A stretch of DNA of 64,000 nucleotides from CAZICM01 sp964537685. GTDB taxonomy: Bacteria; Myxococcota_A; Polyangia; Polyangiales; Polyangiaceae. This document shows, in pieces, positions 28,952 to 36,313 of this stretch (its first letter is position 1; every line of letters starts with the position of its first letter). The stretch spans positions 124,001 through 188,000 of the forward strand of contig CAZICM010000001.1 of the NCBI GenBank assembly GCA_964537685.1, in the 5' to 3' direction. The position numbers and the translations under genes are program-made. Below the pieces are notes generated by a model. It saw nothing but the letters and a program-made list of their open reading frames with translations. It searched no databases and was not told the origin of the DNA.

Positions 28952-29000
28952 GCCGCGCGACCCAAACGCTTGTTGAAAACCAAAAGCGAAATCGCGCGGC
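28952..29000. repeat. Nested inverted repeat between ubiB and atpE
   Basis: Perfect 9-bp arms GCCGCGCGA (28952-28960) and TCGCGCGGC (28992-29000) enclose a second stem, CGCTT-TTG/CAA-AAGCG with one bulged G (28967-28988) and an AAAAC loop. No T run follows on either strand, so this is not a standard terminator. It lies in the 3' region of both convergent genes. Confidence 0.75.
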
Positions 29001-29019
29001 AGTACGTGTTTAGGCCGAA

Positions 29020-29367
29020 TTAACCGCCGATCTTGCCTTGAAGGAAGAACGCGATAACCCACGCCAAAAGCACCAGCGACTCAATCAGCGCCAGACCGAG
29101 AATCATCGGCGTCTGAATACGCGCCGCAGCACCCGGGTTACGCGAAATTCCTTCCAGCGCCGCGGCGGCCGCCTTCGACTGGCCCATGGTGCCACCTAAG
29201 GCAGCGATGCCGATCGCGAAGCCGGAAGCGACGGCAAGCCACGAATTCGCATCGAACTGGTTCGACGCGGCGGCTTGCTGCACGCCCTGCGCAAACGCCA
29301 TTGCGGGAACGAGAACGAGTGCAGTGGCGACCAGGGCCGACAGCGACAGCTTGCTCTTCAGCGACAT
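29020..29367 (-). CDS. atpE: ATP synthase F0 subunit c, with N-terminal leader
   Basis: 115 residues, against about 75-90 for most c subunits. The extra N-terminus looks like a cleavable signal peptide (MSLKSKLSLSALVATALVLV, then PAMAFAQ), leaving a mature chain of about 89. Two membrane hairpin helices follow. The ion-binding carboxylate is Glu96, followed by Ser97, and Gln63 sits in helix 1. Gln and Glu-Ser are part of the Na+-binding signature, but the further Thr and Tyr of Na+ enzymes are Leu here, so the coupling ion cannot be read. AGGAG 9 bases upstream is a strong ribosome-binding site. Structured elements on both sides suggest separate transcription. Confidence 0.95.
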   Translation of the reverse strand: MSLKSKLSLSALVATALVLVPAMAFAQGVQQAAASNQFDANSWLAVASGFAIGIAALGGTMGQSKAAAAALEGISRNPGAAARIQTPMILGLALIESLVLLAWVIAFFLQGKIGG

Positions 29368-29431
29368 CCGAATCTGCTCCTTTCAACTTTCACTTCGCAC
29401 AGCGCAAGGCGGTGAGCTTTGCGCGGTACTG

Positions 29432-29471
29432 CAATCAATGCGTCAATCCAAGATGAATCAACAATCAATGC
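29432..29471. promoter_or_regulatory. Two 10-bp direct repeats upstream of atpE
   Basis: CAATCAATGC occurs twice, at 29432-29441 and 29462-29471, exactly 30 bases apart (about three helical turns). The repeats lie 65-104 bases upstream of the atpE start, downstream of the terminator-like hairpin at 29543-29572. The spacing is what one expects for two sites bound on one face of DNA. No convincing -35/-10 pair was found. Confidence 0.3.
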
Positions 29472-29542
29472 CCTGCTTGCACTGGGCGAGATAGCGGCGC
29501 CCCTTTAAACCGAATTTTTAAAGCTGGCTAGTCCTTCTCGCT

Positions 29543-29572
29543 AAAAAGCGCGGGTGCAGGGTATCCCCGCGC
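29543..29572 (-). terminator. Terminator-like hairpin between atpB and atpE
   Basis: On the minus strand GCGCGGG and CCCGCGC (29572-29566 and 29554-29548) form a 7-bp GC stem with an 11-base loop, followed directly by TTTTT. It begins 25 bases after the atpB stop, so it could end or attenuate the upstream transcript before atpE. Confidence 0.6.
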
Positions 29573-29596
29573 ATAAAACCTTATGAAAACGCGGGC

Positions 29597-30361
29597 TTAG
29601 TGTTCGGCGTGTTCCGTGGCGAGCCCGATGTAGATGCTGCTCAAGAGACAGAACACCAGGGTCTGCACCAAGACCACGATGATCGCCAAGAACATGAGCG
29701 GCACAGGGATGAGGATTGCGATGAGGCCGATAAAAATGCTGGCCACCAAGTGATCGACCGCGATGTTGACCATCAAACGAATCGACAGCGTGACGAGGCG
29801 CACACAGGTTGAGAAGACTTCGATGGGGAAGATGAGCGGCGCCAGATACCACTTCGGGCCGGCCAAGTGAGCGAAGTAACCCCAGCCGTTTTCCTTGATG
29901 CCGTAGTAGTTGAAGGCCAGGAAAACAAGCAGCGCGCAGCCCAGCGTCACGTTTAGATTCGAGGTTGGCGGATTCACGCCGGGGATAAGCGCCGAGGCAT
30001 TCGAGAAGAGAATAAACGCCGCAGAGCCGCCGATGAGCGGGAAGTATTTCTTCGCGTTCTTCGGCCCCATGACTTCCTTGGCCATATTGTAGAAGTAGCC
30101 AAAAAAAGCCTCGAAGAAGGTACGCAGCGTCAGCGTTTCATCGGGCACAACGGCGTCCTTCAGATTGCGGAACTGACCGCGCACGCTCGCCGCCAGATAC
30201 ACGAGCAGCAAAATCACAAGGATGCTCATGAAGATCGGCTCGAGATCGCGGTAACCGATATGATGTCCGCCGACCAGCGTATGCCCTACGTTTTGCGCGT
30301 TTTCGCGCAGGCCCGGCAGCTTCGCCAAGAGGTACGTGAGTAAGCCAGTATGTTCAGGCAT
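29597..30361 (-). CDS. atpB: ATP synthase F0 subunit a
   Basis: 254 residues, five or six membrane helices. The a subunit forms the ion half-channels next to the c ring. The essential Arg lies in TLSIRLMVNIAVDHLV (near residue 190), and the preceding block APLIFPIEVFSTCVRLVTL matches the usual FPIE motif. The last helix has the conserved Gln in IVVLVQTLVFCLLSSIYI. The gene follows the two small membrane proteins and precedes atpE, but atpF/H/A/G/D/C are not here, so F0 a/c and F1 are encoded at separate sites, as is common in the group. Confidence 0.96.
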   Translation of the reverse strand: MPEHTGLLTYLLAKLPGLRENAQNVGHTLVGGHHIGYRDLEPIFMSILVILLLVYLAASVRGQFRNLKDAVVPDETLTLRTFFEAFFGYFYNMAKEVMGPKNAKKYFPLIGGSAAFILFSNASALIPGVNPPTSNLNVTLGCALLVFLAFNYYGIKENGWGYFAHLAGPKWYLAPLIFPIEVFSTCVRLVTLSIRLMVNIAVDHLVASIFIGLIAILIPVPLMFLAIIVVLVQTLVFCLLSSIYIGLATEHAEH

Positions 30362-30503
30362 GGTGCATCTTCTTTTGAGGAAACCCCGCTGGGAGTGCGT
30401 TGCCTTGTCCGCCGTTGTCAGCGTTAAAAGGCGCTCGATCGATCCCAGCGCTGCAATTGCGGCCCGCCTCTAACACATCTTTGGCGCGAGGGGTGGCGGA
30501 TCT

Positions 30504-30971
30504 TCAAATGTCTTTAGGTTCAGGCGCTTTGGGCCCAAAGAGCGAGCCCAGCGTAATACCGATCGGCAAGGCTCCGTACCCCACGGTAAGCGACAGCCCG
30601 GACACGATGCCGCTTTTTAAAATCATCCACACACCGAACAGCAGCACGGCCAGTTTAAGCACCGCAATCAGCGCCCAAGGAGCCGTATTGCCGCGGCGGC
30701 TGACAAAGGCTTCGCCGATACGTGAAAATACCCAAAGATTGGCTGTCGCGATCGAGCCACCGATGATCACGCCCACACCGCTTCTCGCCCCAAAAGCCAT
30801 AAAGGCGCCCATGGCCAGAACGGCGGCGCAGATCGCAACGCTCACAATAGCGGCCCGCATCGAAGCCCGCGCGGCCCGCTCTTCTTTTTCGTCGCGCGCA
30901 TCGTCTTGACCGCGCTCACCGGCCTTCCCGCCTTCGGGCGCATTGGCATCGGGTTCAGCGTTTAAGCTCAT
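30504..30971 (-). CDS. AtpI-like small membrane protein of the F0 cluster
   Basis: 155 residues from ATG 30971, which lies inside the end of the preceding gene (overlap of 17 bases). An N-terminal charged region (about 45 residues, Glu/Asp/Lys/Arg-rich) precedes four hydrophobic segments (AAIVSVAICAAVLAMGAFMA, GVGVIIGGSIATANLWVF, LIAVLKLAVLLFGVWMIL, LTVGYGALPIGITLGSLF). Placement immediately before atpB and the four-helix pattern match AtpI, which assists c-ring assembly or Mg2+ handling. Sequence identity to AtpI is low by eye. Confidence 0.7.
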   Translation of the reverse strand: MSLNAEPDANAPEGGKAGERGQDDARDEKEERAARASMRAAIVSVAICAAVLAMGAFMAFGARSGVGVIIGGSIATANLWVFSRIGEAFVSRRGNTAPWALIAVLKLAVLLFGVWMILKSGIVSGLSLTVGYGALPIGITLGSLFGPKAPEPKDI

Positions 30972-31302
30972 TCTGATCGTCCGTTTCCGCGGGGCGCGTA
31001 TCGCCAAAAAAGTCGTCGTCCTTCGATGCCTTGCGAGGCTCTTCATACATCGGCGCGGGATTGCCCTGTTCCGCTTCCTCGCGCGCAGCAATGCGCTGCA
31101 TCTCCCGCCATGTCCTCACAATCGCCTTAATCGCCGTCACGAGCCCCAGAACAAAGCCTGCGATTGCTAAAAAGGGCGCCGTATGGAACTTGCCATCGAG
31201 CCAGCGCCCGAGCAGAAGCCCCAGCACAAGCCCGACCACCACTTCCAGCCCCACCGTGCCGAGGCTTGCAGTGCCTTTCCAGTCTTTTGCCGGGATCACC
31301 AC
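30955..31302 (-). CDS. AtpZ/AtpI-family two-helix membrane protein
   Basis: 115 residues from a GTG start, with GAG about 6 bases upstream. Two membrane helices (VGLEVVVGLVLGLLLGRWLD and FLAIAGFVLGLVTAIKAIV) with the Gly-rich pattern and the WLD turn between them are typical of AtpZ. The C-terminus is charged and soluble. AtpZ works with AtpI as a Ca2+/Mg2+ transporter or c-ring chaperone in other bacteria. It is the first gene of the F0 group and overlaps its successor. Confidence 0.75.
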   Translation of the reverse strand: MVIPAKDWKGTASLGTVGLEVVVGLVLGLLLGRWLDGKFHTAPFLAIAGFVLGLVTAIKAIVRTWREMQRIAAREEAEQGNPAPMYEEPRKASKDDDFFGDTRPAETDDQNELKR

Positions 31303-31333
31303 AACGCGCTCTTAGCCCCTGCATCCCCGCCGG

Positions 31334-31978
31334 TCAATCGGGCAGCCATTCAATCGCTTTGGCCATCAACGCGGCCACGGCTCTTCCCCGATGACTGATT
31401 TGATTCTTCAGCTCCGGCGAAAGCTCCGCCATCGTCTGACCCGTCCCCTGCTGTTCCCCCGCCACCACAAACAGCGGATCGTAGCCAAAGCCACCCGCCC
31501 CCCGCTCCTCGTGGGCAATTCTTCCCTCACACGTTCCATCGGCGCCCAGCTCCACGCCCCGCACCGGATCGGCCAGCAAAAGCGAACACCAAAATCGCGC
31601 CGTCCTCCGCTCATCGGGCACGCCGATCAATTCGGCCAACAATTTTCTTTTATTGTCCGCATCGCACGCCTGCTCCCCCGCATATCGAGCCGACCACACC
31701 CCCGGATTCCCTCCCAGCGCATCCACGCATAGACCCGAATCATCCGCCAGTGCCATCATCCCCGATGCCTTTGCCGCCGCCCAAGCCTTGATTCGCGCAT
31801 TATCCAAAAATGTCTCGCCATCTTCCACCGGCGCCTTATAACCTGGCAAAATATCCTGAAGCAACACAAGCTGTATGCGCCCCATTCCACCAGGAGAAAG
31901 CGCATCAAACAAAGCCTGAAATTCCGCCAGCTTACCCGCATTGGTCGTCGCCAACAACACCCGCACAACCGGACGCAT
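31334..31978 (-). CDS. rdgB: Non-canonical purine NTP pyrophosphatase (RdgB/HAM1)
   Basis: 214 residues. The enzyme hydrolyses dITP, ITP and XTP to monophosphates to keep deaminated purines out of DNA and RNA. The substrate-binding start VLLATTNAGKLAEFQALF, the SGLCVDALGG motif (within LADDSGLCVDALGG), the GGFGYDPLF signature and the C-terminal SHRGRAVAAL are all present. The ATG shares one base with the stop of rph, giving translational coupling, a gene order seen in many bacteria. Confidence 0.96.
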   Translation of the reverse strand: MRPVVRVLLATTNAGKLAEFQALFDALSPGGMGRIQLVLLQDILPGYKAPVEDGETFLDNARIKAWAAAKASGMMALADDSGLCVDALGGNPGVWSARYAGEQACDADNKRKLLAELIGVPDERRTARFWCSLLLADPVRGVELGADGTCEGRIAHEERGAGGFGYDPLFVVAGEQQGTGQTMAELSPELKNQISHRGRAVAALMAKAIEWLPD

Positions 31979-32745
31979 CACGCAAACCGCCCCTCGGCAA
32001 ACAACGCCGCCAAATCGACCTTCGCCGCTTCAATCGCACGCCTTTGGCACTGCACCAGCGAAGCGATGCCCACCATCGCCAAATCCATCATTTTATCGAT
32101 ATCCGCGCGGGGAACAGCCTCCCCTTCAGCCGTCCCCTGCACCTCCACAATCCCGCCCGACGACGTTGCCACCACATTCATATCCACCCTCGCTTGACTA
32201 TCTTCCGTGTACACCAAATCCAGCGCCAGCCCCTCATTCAGATGCCCCACACTCAACGCCGCCACCTGATCCACAAGCACCGGCGACAGCAGCATCCCAT
32301 CCTGCGAAGCCTTGTGAAGCGCCAGCGCCAGCGCCACAAAACTACCTGTAACCGAAGCCGTTCTCGTACCGCCATCGGCCTCCAGCACATCGCAGTCCAG
32401 CGCAATCGTCCGCTCGCCCAGCGCCTCGAGATTCACCGCCGCCCGCAGCGCCCGACCAATCAAACGCTGAATCTCCTGCGTCCTGCCGCTCACACTCTTT
32501 CCACTTCGCCCCTCCCGCCCCTCCCTCTTGTCTTTATTGGCGCGCGGATGCATTTGATATTCGGCCGTCAGCCAGCCCTTCCCCTTACCAAGAAGCCACG
32601 CAGGAACGCTTTTATCGATGCTCGCCGTACACAAAACCACCGTTCCACCCGCGCGGTACAGCACCGACCCCTCGGCATTCCTGTGAAATCCGGTAATCAT
32701 CTCCACCGGCCGGTGCTCATCAAACGTTCGGCCATCTTGTCGCAT
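31978..32745 (-). CDS. rph: Ribonuclease PH
   Basis: 255 residues. This phosphorolytic 3'-5' exoribonuclease trims tRNA 3' ends. The start MRQDGRTFDEHRPV is fixed by AGGA 6 bases upstream of ATG 32745. Family landmarks: RNAEGSVLYRAGGTVVLCTA, the phosphate-binding RTQEIQRLIGRALRAAV, IALDCDVLEADGGTRTAS and the C-terminal AVPRADIDKMMDLA. It is transcribed with rdgB and, after 31 bases, the F0 cluster lies downstream. It is divergent from the agmatinase-like gene with 52 bases between. Confidence 0.97.
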   Translation of the reverse strand: MRQDGRTFDEHRPVEMITGFHRNAEGSVLYRAGGTVVLCTASIDKSVPAWLLGKGKGWLTAEYQMHPRANKDKREGREGRSGKSVSGRTQEIQRLIGRALRAAVNLEALGERTIALDCDVLEADGGTRTASVTGSFVALALALHKASQDGMLLSPVLVDQVAALSVGHLNEGLALDLVYTEDSQARVDMNVVATSSGGIVEVQGTAEGEAVPRADIDKMMDLAMVGIASLVQCQRRAIEAAKVDLAALFAEGRFA

Positions 32746-32797
32746 ATTTTTTCCTGTCATCGCCTGTTGTATTGGAGTACCTCTTTTAACAAACACA

Positions 32798-33748
32798 ATG
32801 GATAACACAACCTTTAAACCCCTCGACGGCCGCCTCTTTCCCCGCTTCTCGGGCCTCTGCACCTTCTTTCGCCTCCCCCATCATCCCGAGCCCGAAAATC
32901 TCGACATTAGCCTGCTTGGCGTACCCTGGGACGGCTCTGTCTCCTATCGCCCCGGCGCCCGTTTTGGCCCCCGCGCCGCCCGGGAAGCCTCGGTTTTAAT
33001 GCGCGCCTACTCCCATGAAAGCGAAATCCGCCCCTTTGATACCCTTCGCGTAGCCGATGCGGGCGATATTTCCGTCGTTCCCCACGATTGCGCCCAAACC
33101 TTCGCCAATATCGAAGCCCATATTACCCGCGCCATTTCACATGGGGGCAAAACCGTGTGTGTGGGCGGCGATCACTCCATTGCCCTTCCCATTCTCCGCG
33201 CCCAATATAAACAACATGGCCCCCTAGGTCTCGTACATTTTGATGCCCACACCGATACCTATCCCGCGGCATGGGGCAATGAATATCATCATGGGACACC
33301 CTTTCGAAAAGCCATGGAAGAAGGGTTATTGGACCCCAAGCGCGTCATCCAGATTGGTTTGCGGGGCGGATTGGCGGGAGCCGACGACTACAACACCCCC
33401 AAAGGCTATGGATTTCGCATGGTCATGCTCGACGAACTCGCGGAACGGGGAACATCGGCCATCGCCTCCGAAATCCAGCGCATTGGATCGGGCAAAATGT
33501 ATCTATCGATGGATGTCGACGCGCTCGACCCAGCCTTTGCGCCCGGCACAGGAACCCCTGTACCTGGAGGTATGACCAGCCGGGAACTATTAAGCTTGCT
33601 CCGGGCCTGCCGCGGCATGGACTTGGTGGGCGCCGATGTGGTGGAACTCAGCCCACCCTACGACGTCCAGCAAATCACGGCGATCATGGCGGCTCAGATG
33701 GCCTGGGAAGCGGTGGTACTGATGGCGCATAAACACCAAACGCCCTAA
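32798..33748 (+). CDS. Agmatinase/arginase-family ureohydrolase
   Basis: 316 residues. Binuclear Mn2+ enzymes of this family split a guanidino group to give urea. All metal-binding motifs are intact: GGDHSIALP, HFDAHTDTYP and MDVDALDPAFAPGTGTPVPG. An N-terminal LGVPWDGSVSYRPGARFGP is typical of agmatinases and guanidinobutyrases rather than arginases. Agmatine is the likeliest substrate (putrescine synthesis), but guanidinobutyrate or guanidinopropionate cannot be excluded from sequence. Codons are more A/T-ending than in rph. Confidence 0.88.
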   Translation: MDNTTFKPLDGRLFPRFSGLCTFFRLPHHPEPENLDISLLGVPWDGSVSYRPGARFGPRAAREASVLMRAYSHESEIRPFDTLRVADAGDISVVPHDCAQTFANIEAHITRAISHGGKTVCVGGDHSIALPILRAQYKQHGPLGLVHFDAHTDTYPAAWGNEYHHGTPFRKAMEEGLLDPKRVIQIGLRGGLAGADDYNTPKGYGFRMVMLDELAERGTSAIASEIQRIGSGKMYLSMDVDALDPAFAPGTGTPVPGGMTSRELLSLLRACRGMDLVGADVVELSPPYDVQQITAIMAAQMAWEAVVLMAHKHQTP

Positions 33749-33756
33749 CCCAAGGC

Positions 33757-36285
33757 TTATTTCACATACACCGCATTGGTAAACGCAAAAGGCAAAGCCC
33801 CCGATCGGTATAAAAACTCCATCGGCTTTTGCCCTCGGGCAATCGCAATCACCCAATCCCCCGCCTTTAAAGAAAGCTTCGTTTTTAGCCCCATAGGCCG
33901 CTTGGCCTTGGAAATCTCCTTTGCATCCCAGGCTTTTACGGCTTGCCCCCGCACCACCAACTCCACCCGTGCCAGATCCACCCACGAAGGCGCATCCACC
34001 GACACCAAAACATCGAATTCCCCAGGAGAAACCGTATCTCCGATGCCCTTTTCCCCGACCTTCAAATCCACAAAAGGCCCGCTCGAAACAATCACTTTCC
34101 CCGCCCGAAGAGCATGGACAAATGCTTTCTCCCGATCAACATTCCATTCGGCGGGATTATCGTTGCCCACGCCCACATAATTCCTTGGCGTACCCGCCTC
34201 GTGAAAGGCCAGCCGATGCGAATCCGAATTGCCCGTCGCCGTCACCTTAAATCCAGCCGACAACAGCGCATACCAATCCCGCATACAATGTTCTACTTTA
34301 TCAATTTTATCGTAATGATCCCCATTAAATATTTCGATGGCATCAAAGCCCATATCGGCCAGCGGCGTACGGTGTTTCCAGCCGGCAATATCACCGCTAT
34401 CCATACGCAGAATATCAAAATACCCAATATCCCCCATTCTCGGATGATTCACCTGAACGATGATATCTTTACCCAAAGGCTTTCTCGAGCGGGCCTCCGC
34501 AAAAATCCTCGATGGAAGCGTATTGCGATAGGTTAATGGCTCTGAATCGGCCTCCAAGGGAAACACATTAAAATGTCCCCAAAGCAAATCCTTCGTCGTG
34601 ACCTCATCGCCGACAATCGAGGCGACCTGCCCCTTCATCCCCAAAGCCAAAATCGCCGGCCCATAATCGGTCACCATATTATGATCGGTAGCGACACCCA
34701 CCTCCACACCCGCCGAAAGCAGGCTCCGGACCCGGTCTTCCACAATGGCCGGCGCATCGGGCGAAGGCTGCGCGTGCAAATGCAAATCCGCCGAAATCCA
34801 TCCTTTGGTATTGACGGTTCTCTGCAGCGATGCTTTTAGATTGGCCGGCTTTTTAAGGCTCACCTCAATCTCTTTTTCAATGGCCGAATATTCAAAGCCC
34901 CGGGTCACGCTCACTTTATATTTTCCAGGCGGAATAGGCCGCTCTCCCTTCCCCAACTCCGAATGAATGACATTCAATGCGGCTCCATCCGTCGCAAGAT
35001 CGCCCCAATCCGGATCGGGTGTTCCTTTCACACCCTTCACCAAAATACGGGCGGCCACGGGCTTTTCATTTTCACTAACTTCCCACGAAAACAAGCCCGC
35101 CTTCGGCCAATGCTCGGATCTTAATGCCGCCGTGGGCCTCGCCGAAACAAATTCGTTGATATTGACCCACATACCCGTCGAATGTCCGGGCGCCCGGTAG
35201 CGCGCCAAAAAACATCCGGTCGGCAATTCAATCGGTTTAAGCGTAACTTCGTTCTTGATTTTACTCTCGGCACTGAACTCCGAAAAAGGCAATCCAGGTG
35301 AATTGCCCGATCCACAGCGGACAATTTCGGCCCTCGCGCCCCGCACCGGAATCTGAGGCAGCTCTAATTTCTGGCGCGACGCCGATTTATAGCTGCAGGG
35401 CAAAGAAGAAATAGCGTCCCCCAGCGAAATATCCGAATACGAAATGGCAATACGCCGCCCCGCCGAATAACTTCGCTCAGGCACCAAAACCATCGTTTCG
35501 CCATCCCGCCCATTCGAATAAAAACCGGGCACATCAATCGCTCCAAATTGAGACATCACCCGGCCTTCCTCCGAACACAGCGCATAGGCTCGTCCAAAGG
35601 CTTCACCGCCCAAAAAATCGCCGATAAAGGCTCCCGCCCGCGTCACATAGCCCGCCCCCTCAAACCACACGGGCACATTGCCAAAACTCGCCCGCTCTCC
35701 CAATACAGCCGCGAGCGCTGGATCGCCTCCTGTATTGACCGCCACCGAATCAATCTTTAAAATCGAGCCACTAAAATAAATATGAGATACCAATAACATC
35801 GGCTTGGTCGGCACGGCCCGCTCCACCCGCAGCACCCGGCCCCCTTCGCCAATCGCCGAAATCTTCGCCTGTTCGGTTTCTTTTTCGCTCACCACCAACG
35901 AAATGCCGGGAATGACATACACCAGCCCATCCGGCCCGTTTTTCGGACCCAAATCAATGACGCGGCCCTCCCACGACACCACGGCCACATGGCCATCGCT
36001 CTCGAGCATCCAATCGCCCGATTTGGCATCCACCCGCAGCCCCTTCAAAGGCACATCCGACCGCGCTTGAATCAGCCGCGCCCTCGAACCCGTGGCATGC
36101 GCGGGAGCGGGCGGCTCTTCCCATAAAGGCTTTTGAATTTCAGCCGGCTTTTCCTCGTCGCCCATCGTGCCCGGCAAGGGAAAAAGCGGCCTTCTGGCCT
36201 TGGCTTGAATCGGTCCCGCATCATTGGCGCCCGCGCAGCCCCATAGCATCGAAAGCGCGGTCAATACGCTCAATAGTTTTCTCAT
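33757..36285 (-). CDS. Secreted PHP-domain metallohydrolase (CehA/McbA type), lipoprotein
   Basis: 842 residues. A lipobox ends the leader (MRKLLSVLTALSMLWGCAG). The first 480 residues are beta-rich and form a large accessory region. The PHP domain begins near residue 498 with DLHLHAQPSPDAP; other metal-ligand motifs are VATDHNMVTDYG, QVNHPRMGDIGYF, EIFNGDHYDK and TATGNSDSHRL. CehA/McbA proteins of this fold hydrolyse phosphoesters or carbamates. The substrate is unknown; outside the cell it may be phosphate scavenging or prey digestion. It lies 28 bases downstream of the muramidase gene on the same strand. Confidence 0.83.
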   Translation of the reverse strand: MRKLLSVLTALSMLWGCAGANDAGPIQAKARRPLFPLPGTMGDEEKPAEIQKPLWEEPPAPAHATGSRARLIQARSDVPLKGLRVDAKSGDWMLESDGHVAVVSWEGRVIDLGPKNGPDGLVYVIPGISLVVSEKETEQAKISAIGEGGRVLRVERAVPTKPMLLVSHIYFSGSILKIDSVAVNTGGDPALAAVLGERASFGNVPVWFEGAGYVTRAGAFIGDFLGGEAFGRAYALCSEEGRVMSQFGAIDVPGFYSNGRDGETMVLVPERSYSAGRRIAISYSDISLGDAISSLPCSYKSASRQKLELPQIPVRGARAEIVRCGSGNSPGLPFSEFSAESKIKNEVTLKPIELPTGCFLARYRAPGHSTGMWVNINEFVSARPTAALRSEHWPKAGLFSWEVSENEKPVAARILVKGVKGTPDPDWGDLATDGAALNVIHSELGKGERPIPPGKYKVSVTRGFEYSAIEKEIEVSLKKPANLKASLQRTVNTKGWISADLHLHAQPSPDAPAIVEDRVRSLLSAGVEVGVATDHNMVTDYGPAILALGMKGQVASIVGDEVTTKDLLWGHFNVFPLEADSEPLTYRNTLPSRIFAEARSRKPLGKDIIVQVNHPRMGDIGYFDILRMDSGDIAGWKHRTPLADMGFDAIEIFNGDHYDKIDKVEHCMRDWYALLSAGFKVTATGNSDSHRLAFHEAGTPRNYVGVGNDNPAEWNVDREKAFVHALRAGKVIVSSGPFVDLKVGEKGIGDTVSPGEFDVLVSVDAPSWVDLARVELVVRGQAVKAWDAKEISKAKRPMGLKTKLSLKAGDWVIAIARGQKPMEFLYRSGALPFAFTNAVYVK

Positions 36286-36313
36286 GATGGTATTTTATCT
36301 CAATTCAATTGGA

